NCBI GenBank assembly: GCA_963753385.1
Contig: CAVWCC010000007.1
Location: 248,001-312,000 of the forward strand
Reading direction: 5' to 3'
From: JALZKA01 sp963753385
Lineage (GTDB): Bacteria > Actinomycetota > Thermoleophilia > Solirubrobacterales > 70-9
Length of the DNA stretch: 64,000 bases
Below are positions 10,013 to 18,500 of this stretch, piece by piece (the stretch's first letter is position 1; each line of letters starts with the position of its first letter). The translations under genes and the position numbers were made by a program. The notes beneath the pieces are model-generated. The model had not been told where the DNA came from. It saw only the letters and a list, made by a program, of their open reading frames with translations, and ran no database searches.

Positions 10013-10693
10013 ATGAGCCGCAAGGACCAGTCCACGGTGCGCTGCCCGCTCTGCGGGGCACGCGCGTACCCCTGGATCGCGGTGCCCTTGCCGGGCTCGG
10101 AGGCCACGGTCGGCCTCGCCTCACCCGTGGATCCCGACGACCCGGACGCCGCCCGCAGCGCCCGGCTGGTGGACCGGTGTGAGGACTGCGCGACCGGGAT
10201 CGAGCAGGGCCCTGAGATCGATCTCGACGCCGAGCTCGAGCGCCTGACAGTCTCCGCTGAGGACGGCGAGCGGATGCTCATCGGGCCAAACCGCGCGAGC
10301 TGGCAGGCAGCGCTGGGGGGCGACGGGTGGGCCGCGCTCGCCGAATGGCCCGGTCGCCTGCTGCTTACGCCGCGCGGCCTCGAGCTGCTGCTCGAGCGAA
10401 CGGGAATGGAGGCGGCGCGGCCGGCCTTCCCGCCCTGGGGCGCGAACCAGCGGTGGTTCTGGCAGACCGTGCTGAACGGGATCACGCTGCACCCGAACTT
10501 CGCCACCGAGGTCCTCGCCGGCCGCCTGCGGCGGGGCAACTCCCGCGGCGGATTCGCGTTCGCAGCCGACGCGGTGGCGAGCCTGCTCGCGACCCCGCTC
10601 GTCGCCCTCCTCACGGTCCCGATCGAGGCGGTCGCGGCGCTAGTCGGACGCGGCGGTCGAATGGTCGTGCGCACGCGCGCCCGGCAGTCCTAG
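10013..10693 (+). CDS. Zinc-ribbon protein of unknown function
   Basis: This 226-residue protein begins with a zinc-ribbon pattern (CPLC near residue 11 and CEDC near 57). A polar middle follows, then a Trp-rich segment (PPWGANQRWFWQTVLNG) and a hydrophobic segment near the C-terminus (about residues 185-215), which could be one membrane helix. The region around 150-175 resembles the end of some methyltransferase-like proteins, but no SAM-binding loop is present. It starts 12 bases after the monooxygenase stop, so co-transcription is likely. I leave the function open. Confidence 0.65.
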   Translation: MSRKDQSTVRCPLCGARAYPWIAVPLPGSEATVGLASPVDPDDPDAARSARLVDRCEDCATGIEQGPEIDLDAELERLTVSAEDGERMLIGPNRASWQAALGGDGWAALAEWPGRLLLTPRGLELLLERTGMEAARPAFPPWGANQRWFWQTVLNGITLHPNFATEVLAGRLRRGNSRGGFAFAADAVASLLATPLVALLTVPIEAVAALVGRGGRMVVRTRARQS

Positions 10694-11490
10694 CCTCGCG
10701 CGGCCAGCGTCATCACGACGTCCGCGGCCTGGGGCGCCTGGTCGTGGTGAGGGAGGCCGGGGCCGAGCTCGATCAGCTCCGAGCGTGCGAGTGCGCCGCT
10801 GAGTCCCAGCGCCGCTTCGCGGACAAGCGGCGGCGTCTCGGCCCCGACGATGATCGCGGTTGGCACCCGAGCGTCGCCGAGCTCCTGCGCTGGCAGCTCC
10901 CAGCTCGGCACCGCGCCCAGCTCGGCGAACAGGCTCGCGGGCGCTCGCTCACCGCGGTCGCGCGCGGTGTCCGGGATGCGCCCGGCGCCAGGGCTCAGGA
11001 TTCCGAGACCGCCCTCGTGATAACGGTCGAGGGCCGACCTGCGACCGCCGTCGGCCACCGCATCGCGAACCAATGCAGCGGCCCCGGACATCGCCTCGGT
11101 CGCGGCGGGCACGAAGGCGAGCAGCGGCGGCTCGATCAGGACGGCGCCGAGCGCCAGGCCCGGCCGGCGCACGGTCACGTCCAGGGCGGCGACCGCGCCG
11201 ATCCCGGCGCCACAGAGCACTGCCGGCGCCGCGTTGCGGTCAACCAGGACCGAGGCCGCGGTCGCGGCCTGCTCGCCAACCGTGGTCCGGACGTAGGTGT
11301 CGGGCGTGGGACTCGCTCCCCACCCGGGCCGGTCGTACGCAATCACCCGTGCGCGCGATTCGAGCGCGTCCGCGAGCGCCCGCCACACCTCGCTCGTCGC
11401 GCCGGTCTCATGCAGGCAGAGCACAGTCGCCGGGCCCTGTCCGAGCTCCCAGGCGTGGACCCCGGCCGGGTCTATTCCGCCTGCCGCCAC
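10690..11490 (-). CDS. Alpha/beta-hydrolase fold protein lacking the nucleophile serine
   Basis: This protein of about 266 residues has the hydrolase fold: a strand with an oxyanion-type HE motif (VLCLHETGATSEVW), the YDRPGWG turn, and a C-terminal PHHDQAP where the catalytic His is expected. At the nucleophile elbow the sequence is LCGAGIGAV, so the Ser of G-x-S-x-G is Gly. I read the codons GGC GCC GGG ATC GGC directly. The usual acid position is also unclear (VGAETPP). It is either a non-catalytic member or uses another mechanism. The start GTG 11490 lies inside the 3' end of the SDR gene, so they are translationally coupled. Confidence 0.72.
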   Translation of the reverse strand: MAAGGIDPAGVHAWELGQGPATVLCLHETGATSEVWRALADALESRARVIAYDRPGWGASPTPDTYVRTTVGEQAATAASVLVDRNAAPAVLCGAGIGAVAALDVTVRRPGLALGAVLIEPPLLAFVPAATEAMSGAAALVRDAVADGGRRSALDRYHEGGLGILSPGAGRIPDTARDRGERAPASLFAELGAVPSWELPAQELGDARVPTAIIVGAETPPLVREAALGLSGALARSELIELGPGLPHHDQAPQAADVVMTLAARG

Positions 11491-12278
11491 GCCCGCTTGG
11501 CCAGCGGCAGCACCAGCGCGCGGGGTGAGTGCTGGCCGAGGAGCGCCCCGGCGCGCTGCACCAAGCCGGGAACGACCACGCGGTTCCCCTTGTCGGCGCC
11601 CTCGACAGCGTCCTTGGCCACGTGCTCGACGTCGGTCCAGACGAACCCGGGAAGCCGCTCGTTGGCGTCGCCAAGGCCCGCGGCCTCGGCGAACTCGGTC
11701 TTGACAGGCCCCGGGCACACCGCGGTGACGGACACCCCCCGGCCTGAGAGCTCATTGTGCGTGGCCTCCGACAGGGCCAGAACGAACGCCTTGGTCGCGG
11801 CGTAGGTGGCGGTGCCCGGAATGGGCTGGAACGCCGCCATCGATGCGATGTTGATCACCGCTCCGCGCCCGCGCTCGGCCATCGCCGGCGTGTAGCGGGC
11901 CTGAAGCTCCACGAGCGCCTCGCAATTCAGCTTGACCATCTGCGTGAGCCGTCCCGGATCGCTGCGATGCACCTTGCCGGACCCTCCGAACCCCGCGTTG
12001 TTCACGAGGATCTCCACGTCGAGGCCCAGCGCCGCGACCTGCTCTGAGGCCTGCGCCCGCCCGGGCTCGGTCCCGAGATCGGCGGCGATCACCTCGGCGC
12101 GGATCCCGTGCTCGTCGTGGAGCTCGGTCCCCAGCGCCCGGAGGCGGTCCTCGCGCCGGGCCACCAAGGTGACTCCGTGGCCGCGCTCGGCGAGCCGGTG
12201 CGCGATTGCCTCGCCGATGCCGGACGAGGCGCCGGTGATCAGAGCGGTCGAGCTCGGGCTGGGCTCCGGAAGCGCCAC
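11472..12278 (-). CDS. Short-chain dehydrogenase/reductase
   Basis: This classical SDR has 268 residues. It shows the cofactor loop TGASSGIG near residue 15, the NNAG motif near 92, a catalytic Ser in the NIASMAAF strand, and Tyr-Lys in YAATK. An Arg after the second strand (VARREDR) suggests NADPH preference. A C-terminal extension of about 40 residues, basic and hydrophobic, could contact the membrane. The substrate is unknown. Its stop overlaps the start of the downstream hydrolase-like gene, so the two probably act together. Confidence 0.88.
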   Translation of the reverse strand: MALPEPSPSSTALITGASSGIGEAIAHRLAERGHGVTLVARREDRLRALGTELHDEHGIRAEVIAADLGTEPGRAQASEQVAALGLDVEILVNNAGFGGSGKVHRSDPGRLTQMVKLNCEALVELQARYTPAMAERGRGAVINIASMAAFQPIPGTATYAATKAFVLALSEATHNELSGRGVSVTAVCPGPVKTEFAEAAGLGDANERLPGFVWTDVEHVAKDAVEGADKGNRVVVPGLVQRAGALLGQHSPRALVLPLAKRAWRQAE

Positions 12279-12328
12279 GACCGGAGGCTACCCCAGCCGG
12301 ATATTGGTGCTCTCTATGATCGGTTGAG

Positions 12329-12595
12329 ATGGAAGAGCCGTTCAACCCATTTGGCGATCCCGAGGAGCTCCAGCGCCGCCTGGGCGAGTTCGCCGAGCAG
12401 ATGCAGGGCGCTCAGCGCGTGTCGTTCGCGGACAATGCGATCCGCCTGGCGGTCGAGCTCACGGTGGCATCGATCAACCGGCTGAACCTCCAGGGGACGA
12501 GCGACGAGCAGGCGATGCAGGTCCGCGACGCGATCCGCATCGTCTTCCCCGAGGCCGTCACCCTCGTGCGCGAGGCGCGCGAGGGCCTTTCCTGA
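12329..12595 (+). CDS. Small helical hypothetical protein
   Basis: This is an 88-residue acidic protein, predicted mostly alpha-helical, with no cysteines and no membrane segment. It begins MEEPFNPFGDPEELQRRLGEF. I recognise no family motif. The length, helix periodicity and ATG start suggest a real gene. It is divergent from the SDR gene, with 50 bases between the starts, and precedes the pilin-like gene on the same strand. Confidence 0.55.
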   Translation: MEEPFNPFGDPEELQRRLGEFAEQMQGAQRVSFADNAIRLAVELTVASINRLNLQGTSDEQAMQVRDAIRIVFPEAVTLVREAREGLS

Positions 12596-12647
12596 CCAGG
12601 CACACGCCGCGTCCCATTCGTGCTCCGGCAGCGCCTAGCGTCGCGCC

Positions 12648-13286
12648 ATGTCCGCTCGCTCACGCCGCCAGCGCGGGAGCGCGACGGTCGAACATGCCGG
12701 CCTCGCCCTCCTGATCGCGCTGCTCGTGAGCGCGGGCGTCGCCGCGCTCACGGCGAGCCCGCCGGGCCAGGAGGCGCGCGAGCTCGGCACGGCGATCGCC
12801 CGGAAGCTCCGTTGCGCCCCGCGGCTTCCGGGACCGTGCTGGCGCGACCCGCTGACCGAGGCCTACGGCCGCCCGCTCGGCGGCCTCGCGCGAGCGCTGG
12901 TACCGGCCCCGCAGACCGCTTCCGGGCTCCTCCCGGTCGACTTCCGCTACTGCCGCAGCGCGAGCTGCGCGCTGCCTGGGGAGCGGCCTGAGCTGACGGC
13001 TTCGAACCGCCGGGTCACCGCGTTCCTCGCGATCGACGACCGCCGCCGAACCGACGGCACGGTCCGGCTCGACTACTGGCTCTACCGCCCGACGCTCGGT
13101 TGGGAGCGCGTCGTACGCACCGCGAGTAGCGCCGAGGTCGCCGACCACGCGATGACGCCGCTGCTCGAGACCGATGTCCCGCGCTTGGTGCCGCTCGAGA
13201 CGCTCGCCGGGCGCAACCACATGGCGTTCCCGCCAGGCGAGGAGCCGCCGTGGCGCTGGCGGGTCGAGAGCGTGTATCCCGGCTAG
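12648..13286 (+). CDS. Membrane-anchored pilin/TadE-like protein
   Basis: The 212-residue protein opens with a basic stretch, then GSATVEHAGLALLIALL: a Glu five residues after the Gly and then a hydrophobic helix. This is the pattern of Flp pilins and TadE-type minor pilins. The rest is extracellular-type sequence with two Cys pairs (residues about 60-68 and 104-109). No prepilin peptidase or Tad secretion genes are nearby, so a role in pili is inferred from the N-terminus only. The gene sits alone between two unrelated plus-strand genes. Confidence 0.55.
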   Translation: MSARSRRQRGSATVEHAGLALLIALLVSAGVAALTASPPGQEARELGTAIARKLRCAPRLPGPCWRDPLTEAYGRPLGGLARALVPAPQTASGLLPVDFRYCRSASCALPGERPELTASNRRVTAFLAIDDRRRTDGTVRLDYWLYRPTLGWERVVRTASSAEVADHAMTPLLETDVPRLVPLETLAGRNHMAFPPGEEPPWRWRVESVYPG

Positions 13287-13315
13287 GGGCCGCCGTTTGC
13301 TACAGATAGGCGCGC

Positions 13316-14434
13316 ATGAGCGACGCGCTCCTGATCTTCGGTACGACGGACAAGTCGGCGACGCTCCGCCACGAGATCCCCCTGACGATCATCGACCCGT
13401 TCCTCTGGGCCGAGCTGGACGGACGCACCGCCGCGGTCCTCAACGTGCTCGAGCGCGACCGCGTGGTCACGGCAATGCCGGAAATCGAGCCGCTTAGCCC
13501 GGAGGATCTCGGTTTCGACGCGCTGGTCGCCCAGGGCCTCCCGTACCACGAGCTCGATGTCGCGATCGCCGCTCGCGCCGTGGCCCAGCTCGGGGTTCGT
13601 AGCGCCGCCGTCCCCGGCGACTTCCCGGTTGCCCTCGCTGACCGGCTGCGCACCGACGGCGTCGAGCTGCGCGCCGACCAGGCGCGCTTCAACGAGCGCC
13701 GGCGTGTGAAGACCGGTGCCGAGCTGGCTGGGATCCGCCGCGCGCAACGCGCGGCCGACGCCGGCATGGGAGCCGCGGCAGCGCTGCTGCGCGACGCGGG
13801 CGACGGGACGCTGACGGCCGAGGAGGTGCGCTCGGCGATCCGCGCCGCCTGCGCCGCCAGGGGCGCGCCGGCGCCGCCGGACATCATCGTCGCCCCGGGC
13901 GCGCAGGGTGCGGCAGGGCATGAGTCGGGGTCGGGGCCGCTCCCAGCCGGGGCCCCGATCACGATCGACCTCTGGCCACGGGACGAGGCGACGGGCTGCT
14001 GGGCAGATATGACCCGCACGTTCGTCATCGGCGAGCCGCCCGAGGAGGTAGTCGAGCAGCATCGGTTGACGCTTGAGGCGCTCGAGCGCACCACCGCCGC
14101 GACCCGTCCTGGTGTGCCGGGACGCGAGATCTACGACCTCGCGTGCGACGTCTATGAGGCAGCCGGCCACCCAACGCAGCGCTCGAAGGCCGACGGCGAG
14201 GTTCTCGAGGACGGCTTCTACCACGGCCTGGGTCACGGAGTCGGCCTCGAGGTGCACGAGGACCCGACGCTCGGGCGCACCGGGCACGAGCCGCTCGTCG
14301 CGGGCGACGTGGTCACGCTCGAGCCCGGCACCTACCGGAAGGGTTTCGGCGGCGTTCGCCTGGAGGATCTAGTTCTCGTAACCGAGGACGGCTGCGAGGT
14401 CCTCACCGACTTCCCGTACGACGTGACGCCGTAG
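13316..14434 (+). CDS. M24-family metallopeptidase (Xaa-Pro peptidase-like)
   Basis: This 372-residue enzyme has an N-terminal creatinase-like domain and a C-terminal pita-bread domain. The five metal ligands of the M24 family can be followed: Asp in TIDLWP, Asp in ADMTRTF, His in GLGHGVGLEVHE, Glu in LEPGTY and Glu in RLEDL. It probably cleaves Xaa-Pro dipeptides or N-terminal Xaa-Pro bonds in the cytoplasm. The downstream DUF2804 gene converges on it with only 3 bases between the stops. Confidence 0.88.
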   Translation: MSDALLIFGTTDKSATLRHEIPLTIIDPFLWAELDGRTAAVLNVLERDRVVTAMPEIEPLSPEDLGFDALVAQGLPYHELDVAIAARAVAQLGVRSAAVPGDFPVALADRLRTDGVELRADQARFNERRRVKTGAELAGIRRAQRAADAGMGAAAALLRDAGDGTLTAEEVRSAIRAACAARGAPAPPDIIVAPGAQGAAGHESGSGPLPAGAPITIDLWPRDEATGCWADMTRTFVIGEPPEEVVEQHRLTLEALERTTAATRPGVPGREIYDLACDVYEAAGHPTQRSKADGEVLEDGFYHGLGHGVGLEVHEDPTLGRTGHEPLVAGDVVTLEPGTYRKGFGGVRLEDLVLVTEDGCEVLTDFPYDVTP

Positions 14435-14437
14435 CGC

Positions 14438-15301
14438 CTACCAAAGCGCGTCGTGGTGCTCCATGACACCGAGGCCATGCTCGAGCTCGAGGCCGCCGGC
14501 GAGCGTTCCTCGGAACGTCCCGAAGGGCTGGCGGTAGGAGTAGCGGACGGGTCCGAGGTTCTGGTGTGCCCGACGCTCCGATTCGGCCGCGAAGTCGAGC
14601 CGGGCGCCGTCTTCGAACGCGATCGCGTCGAGGTTCTCGAAGCTCACCGGAGCGGGCTCGAACGGCTCGCCGTCGATCCAGACTGCGCGCTCGGATCGTT
14701 CCGGCGGGTCGTTGACGCCCTCGACGAGGTTCCAGCCGACCGAGCGCCCGTCACGCAGGGAACCGACGCCCGCCGACCAGCTCCAGACCGTGTGCCGGCG
14801 GTGGTAGCCGGCGGATTCGTCCTCCACCCCGAGCGCCTCACCCTCGAGCAGGCGATCGCCTAGCCGGACCTCGTATGCGACCGGAACGGGCGCGCGCTTG
14901 CGGGTCCAGACGAAACCGCCCTCGCCGTTCGGGCAGACGGACTCGGCCCAGGTCCCGGTACCGACCGCGAGCCTGGCCTCGACGCCCCGGGCTGACACCC
15001 GGACGGTCGAGCCCTCGCTCCATACCTCCCCGCGGGTGCCCGGCAGCCGGGTGACCGTCCGCTCGTGGAGCTTCCGCTTGCCGCGGTCCCAGAAGGCCCA
15101 GAAGGTCTGCCCCACCGGCCCGACCTGGACGCGGGCCGCACAGAGCATCAGCTCGTCGCCGTAGGCGCCGAGGTATCGCCAGCGCTTGCGGTTGTTGCCG
15201 GCGAACCGGAGCGGCAGGCGCCGGGGCGGGAGCGGCAGATCGTCGGGCCGTCCCGGCCCGGGACCGCGCCACGGGAGCGCCTCGAGGCCGCCGGGACTCA
15301 T
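14438..15301 (-). CDS. DUF2804-like protein
   Basis: This 287-residue soluble protein is rich in Trp and beta-strand-like segments. It contains the pattern VWSWSAGVG then GRSVGWNLVEGVND, which I associate with the DUF2804 family, distantly related to carotenoid hydratase-type (CrtC-like) lipocalin folds. No catalytic residue can be assigned. The only in-frame start is ATG 15301. That leaves a 68-base gap to the carboxylase gene, which holds repeat element A and a GGAGG more than 20 bases before the ATG. It probably shares a transcript with the carboxylase. Confidence 0.62.
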   Translation of the reverse strand: MSPGGLEALPWRGPGPGRPDDLPLPPRRLPLRFAGNNRKRWRYLGAYGDELMLCAARVQVGPVGQTFWAFWDRGKRKLHERTVTRLPGTRGEVWSEGSTVRVSARGVEARLAVGTGTWAESVCPNGEGGFVWTRKRAPVPVAYEVRLGDRLLEGEALGVEDESAGYHRRHTVWSWSAGVGSLRDGRSVGWNLVEGVNDPPERSERAVWIDGEPFEPAPVSFENLDAIAFEDGARLDFAAESERRAHQNLGPVRYSYRQPFGTFRGTLAGGLELEHGLGVMEHHDALW

Positions 15302-15328
15302 CGTGCGAGCCGGGCTATGGAGATACCT

Positions 15329-15373
15329 CCGCTACCGCGGGGGCAAACATGCTTTCGCGACGCAGCCGCTCAT
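15329..15373 (-). promoter_or_regulatory. Repeat element A: two-hairpin leader RNA candidate
   Basis: Read on the minus strand, this copy has hairpin 1 (GCGGC, 3-base loop, GTCGC, one G-U pair), the conserved linker GAAAGCATGTTTGCC, and hairpin 2 (CCGC-GGTA-GCGG). The same three blocks occur at 26567, 61550 and 63788. The TGA stop of the upstream carboxylase gene lies inside its 5' end. The next gene (DUF2804) starts 28 bases beyond hairpin 2. A GGAGG directly follows the second stem. Confidence 0.7.
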
Positions 15374-17130
15374 TCAATGACCGCGAGGACGTCGCCGGCG
15401 TTCACCGACGCCCCCTCCGCAACCCTGATCTCGGCGATCTTGCCCGCGCGGTGGGCGGTGATCTCGTTCTCCATCTTCATCGCCTCGATCACGCAGATCA
15501 GGTCGCCCTCGGCGACCTCCTGGCCCTTCTCGGCGTTGACTTTGAACACGGTCCCCTGCAGGGGCGAGGTCAGCTCGGGCCCGCCCGCCGACGCGCCTCC
15601 CCCCGCCGCGCGCTCGCGCTTCGGCGGGCGCTTGGCGGCCGTGCCCGGGTTGGCCGCAGTGGGCGCGGCAGAGCCGATCACCTTGACCGAGTGGAGCTTG
15701 CCGTCAACCTCGACCCGGTACGTGCGCTCGGCCTTCTCCTCGCCCCCTTCGCCCTCGACGGCCTTGGGAGCCGACTCCGGCGCGAGCGTTTTCAGCCACT
15801 TCTTGTCGCCGATCTTGTCTCGGAAGGTGGACGCATCCGCCCAGGCGTCTGTCGCGAGCACCGCCTGATGAAACGGGATCAGCGTGGTGAGCGGCTCGAT
15901 CCGGTACTCACCGAGCGCCCGGAGCATCCGCCGTGTCGCGGACGGCCGGTCGACGTCCCAGACGATCAGCTTGGCGACCATCGGGTCGTAGAGCGGCGTG
16001 ACCTCGCCGCCCGCCTCGAGCCCCGAGTCGACCCGGACGCCGGGTCCGGCGGGCTCGATGTAGGTCTCGATCGGACCCGGCGCCGGCGCGAAGTTCTTAT
16101 GAGCGGCCTCGGCGTTGATCCGGCACTCGATCGCGTGGCCGCGCAGCTCTACCTCTTCCTGAGCGATGGACAGGGCCTCGCCGGCGGCGATGTGGACCTG
16201 CTCGCGCACGATGTCGATCCCGGTGACCATCTCGGTCACGCAGTGCTCCACCTGGACGCGCGTGTTCATCTCGAGGAAGAAGTACTCATCGCCGACCTGC
16301 ATGCCCTCGATCGTCCCGGCGCCGCGGTAGTCCACGGCCGCGGCGGCGTCGGTTGCGATCTTGCCGATCCGCTCGCGCATCTCCTCGTCGACGAGCGGCC
16401 CCGGCGCCTCCTCGATCAGCTTCTGGTGGCGCCGTTGGATCGAGCAGTCGCGCTCGCCGAGGTGGATCACGTTGCCGTGCGAGTCGGCGAGCACCTGGAC
16501 CTCGACGTGGCGCGGATCCTCGAGGTACCGCTCCAGATAGACCCGGTCGTCGGAGAAGAACTTCTCCCCCTCGCGGGCAGCGCCCTCGAACGCGTCGGGC
16601 AACTCGTCCTCGGATAGCGCGACCCGGAACCCCTTGCCGCCGCCACCGCCCGCCGCCTTGCAGGCGACCGGATAGCCGATCTCCTTGGCGACCTTCAGCG
16701 CGGCCTTGACATCGGGCGAGGGCTCGGTCGAGCCGGGCACGATCGGCACTCCGGCCTCCTGCATGATCTCGCGGGCGCGCGTCTTCGACCCCATCGCGTC
16801 GATCGCCGCGGCGGGCGGCCCGATGAACACCAGCCCGGCCTCGTCGAGCGCCCGGGCGAAGTCGGCGTTCTCGGCCAGGAACCCGTAGCCGGGATGGACG
16901 GCCTCGGCGCCGGCCTCCTTCGCCACCGCGATGATCTTCTCGATATTCAGGTAGCTCTCCGCCGGCGTCGGCGGGCCGAGCAGGTACGCCTCATCCGCGA
17001 AGCGGACGGCAGGCGTCTCACGATCGGCCTCGGAGTAGACGGCCACCGAGCCGATCCCCATCTCGCGCAGCGTCCGCATGACGCGGATCGCGATCTCGCC
17101 GCGATTCGCGACCAGGACCTTCCCGAACAT
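15370..17130 (-). CDS. Acyl-CoA carboxylase alpha subunit (biotin carboxylase plus biotin carrier)
   Basis: This 586-residue protein joins a biotin carboxylase domain (about 1-450) to a biotinyl carrier domain (about 515-586). The carboxylase part has the ATP-grasp glycine loop KAAGGGGGKGF, the ERDCSIQRRHQK segment and EMNTRVQVEH. The carrier has the biotinylation site EAMKMEN. It carboxylates biotin with bicarbonate and ATP for acetyl- or propionyl-CoA carboxylation. No beta (carboxyltransferase) subunit is in the window. The ligase that would biotinylate it (birA-like) is at 54602. It lies 15 bases downstream of purA on the same strand. Confidence 0.93.
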   Translation of the reverse strand: MFGKVLVANRGEIAIRVMRTLREMGIGSVAVYSEADRETPAVRFADEAYLLGPPTPAESYLNIEKIIAVAKEAGAEAVHPGYGFLAENADFARALDEAGLVFIGPPAAAIDAMGSKTRAREIMQEAGVPIVPGSTEPSPDVKAALKVAKEIGYPVACKAAGGGGGKGFRVALSEDELPDAFEGAAREGEKFFSDDRVYLERYLEDPRHVEVQVLADSHGNVIHLGERDCSIQRRHQKLIEEAPGPLVDEEMRERIGKIATDAAAAVDYRGAGTIEGMQVGDEYFFLEMNTRVQVEHCVTEMVTGIDIVREQVHIAAGEALSIAQEEVELRGHAIECRINAEAAHKNFAPAPGPIETYIEPAGPGVRVDSGLEAGGEVTPLYDPMVAKLIVWDVDRPSATRRMLRALGEYRIEPLTTLIPFHQAVLATDAWADASTFRDKIGDKKWLKTLAPESAPKAVEGEGGEEKAERTYRVEVDGKLHSVKVIGSAAPTAANPGTAAKRPPKRERAAGGGASAGGPELTSPLQGTVFKVNAEKGQEVAEGDLICVIEAMKMENEITAHRAGKIAEIRVAEGASVNAGDVLAVIE

Positions 17131-17145
17131 GGCGGCGCAGTCTAT

Positions 17146-18420
17146 TTACCGCTTGACGATCTGCTCGCGCCCGGGACCGACGCCGATCAGCTTCACGGGC
17201 ACGCCGGCGTGGTCCTCGATGAAAGCGAGGTATTCCTGCGCCGCCTTGGGCAGATCGTCGAGCGTGCGGCAGTCGCCGATGTCGTCGTCGAACCCCGGTA
17301 GCTCCTCGTACTCGGCGCTGGCGCCGTGGAGCACGGTCTGGTGGTACGGGAACTCATTCAGCACCGCGCCCTCGGAGCTGCGGTAGCGGACCGCCACGCG
17401 GATCGGGTCGAGCCCGGCAAGGACGTCGAGCTTTGTGATCGCGAGCGCGGAGAGCCGGTTCAGGCGGGTCGCGTAGCGCAGGGCGACCATGTCGAGCCAG
17501 CCGGTGCGCCGCTCACGCCCGGTCGTCGTCCCGAACTCATGGCCGCGGTCCCGCAGGTGAACGCCGACCTCGTCGTCAAGCTCGGTCGGGAAGGGGCCCG
17601 CCCCGACCCGCGTCGTGTACGCCTTGCAGACCCCCCAGACCTCGTCGATGTCAGTCGGCCCGACGCCCGCGCCGACGCAGGCCGAGCCGGCGACCGGGTT
17701 CGACGAAGTGACGAACGGGTAGGTGCCGTGGTCGAGGTCGAGCAGGGTGGCCTGGGCGCCCTCGAACAAGACGGTCTTGTCCGCGTCGAGCGCGTCCCAG
17801 CAGATCCTCGCGGTGTCGGCGATGTGGGGCTCGAGCCGGTGGCCGTGGCGCTGGTACTCCTCGGCGATCGTGTGGAGGTCGAGCTTCGGATCGCGCTCGA
17901 ACGGGCGCAGGAGCTGCTTCTTCGGCTCGAGCGCCGCGAAGATCTTCTTGCGCAGGATCTTCGGGTCGAGCATGTCCTGCACGCGGATCCCGAGGCGGGC
18001 CGCCTTGTCCGTGTAGCAGGGCCCGATGCCGCGCTTCGTGGTGCCGATCTCGTACTTGCCGAGCTTCGCCTCGCCAGCAGTGTCGAGCATCACGTGGTAG
18101 GGCATGATCAGGTGCGCGTTCGCCGAGATGCGCAGGCCCGAGACGTCGATCCGCTTGCGCCGCAGCGCGTCGAGCTCGCCGATCAGGACGTTGGGGTCGA
18201 TCACGACGCCGTTCCCAATCGCGCAGGTCTTGCCCGGGTAGAGGATTCCCGAGGGGATCAGGTGGAACTTGAACTCCTCGCCGTCGCGGACGATCGTGTG
18301 GCCGGCGTTGTTCCCGCCCTGAAAGCGGATCACGACCTCGGCCCGCTCAGCGAGCAGGTCGACGACCTTCCCCTTGCCCTCGTCGCCCCACTGGGCACCG
18401 ACTATCACCACACCTGGCAC
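17146..18420 (-). CDS. purA: Adenylosuccinate synthetase
   Basis: The product makes adenylosuccinate from IMP, aspartate and GTP, the first step from IMP to AMP. GTG 18420 is chosen because it begins MPGVVIVGAQWGDEGKGKVV, matching the start of the family with its GDEGKGK phosphate loop. The protein is about 424 residues, the normal length. Other signatures are the NNAGHT segment, KRGIGPCYTDKAAR, and the late TTTGRERRTGW region. The gene lies between the helicase-loader-like gene and the carboxylase gene on the same strand. Confidence 0.95.
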   Translation of the reverse strand: MPGVVIVGAQWGDEGKGKVVDLLAERAEVVIRFQGGNNAGHTIVRDGEEFKFHLIPSGILYPGKTCAIGNGVVIDPNVLIGELDALRRKRIDVSGLRISANAHLIMPYHVMLDTAGEAKLGKYEIGTTKRGIGPCYTDKAARLGIRVQDMLDPKILRKKIFAALEPKKQLLRPFERDPKLDLHTIAEEYQRHGHRLEPHIADTARICWDALDADKTVLFEGAQATLLDLDHGTYPFVTSSNPVAGSACVGAGVGPTDIDEVWGVCKAYTTRVGAGPFPTELDDEVGVHLRDRGHEFGTTTGRERRTGWLDMVALRYATRLNRLSALAITKLDVLAGLDPIRVAVRYRSSEGAVLNEFPYHQTVLHGASAEYEELPGFDDDIGDCRTLDDLPKAAQEYLAFIEDHAGVPVKLIGVGPGREQIVKR

Positions 18421-18500
18421 GGCGGCGAAGTATGGCGGGGTGGGGTTTGGATGAGCGACGTCAGGCGCGAAACTGAGTTGGCCCCCCGGTAGAGGAGGTT

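Noticed and set aside
15349..16617. Long plus-strand frame opposite the carboxylase gene
   Set aside because: Antisense shadow without any family motif; the minus-strand gene has complete biotin carboxylase motifs.
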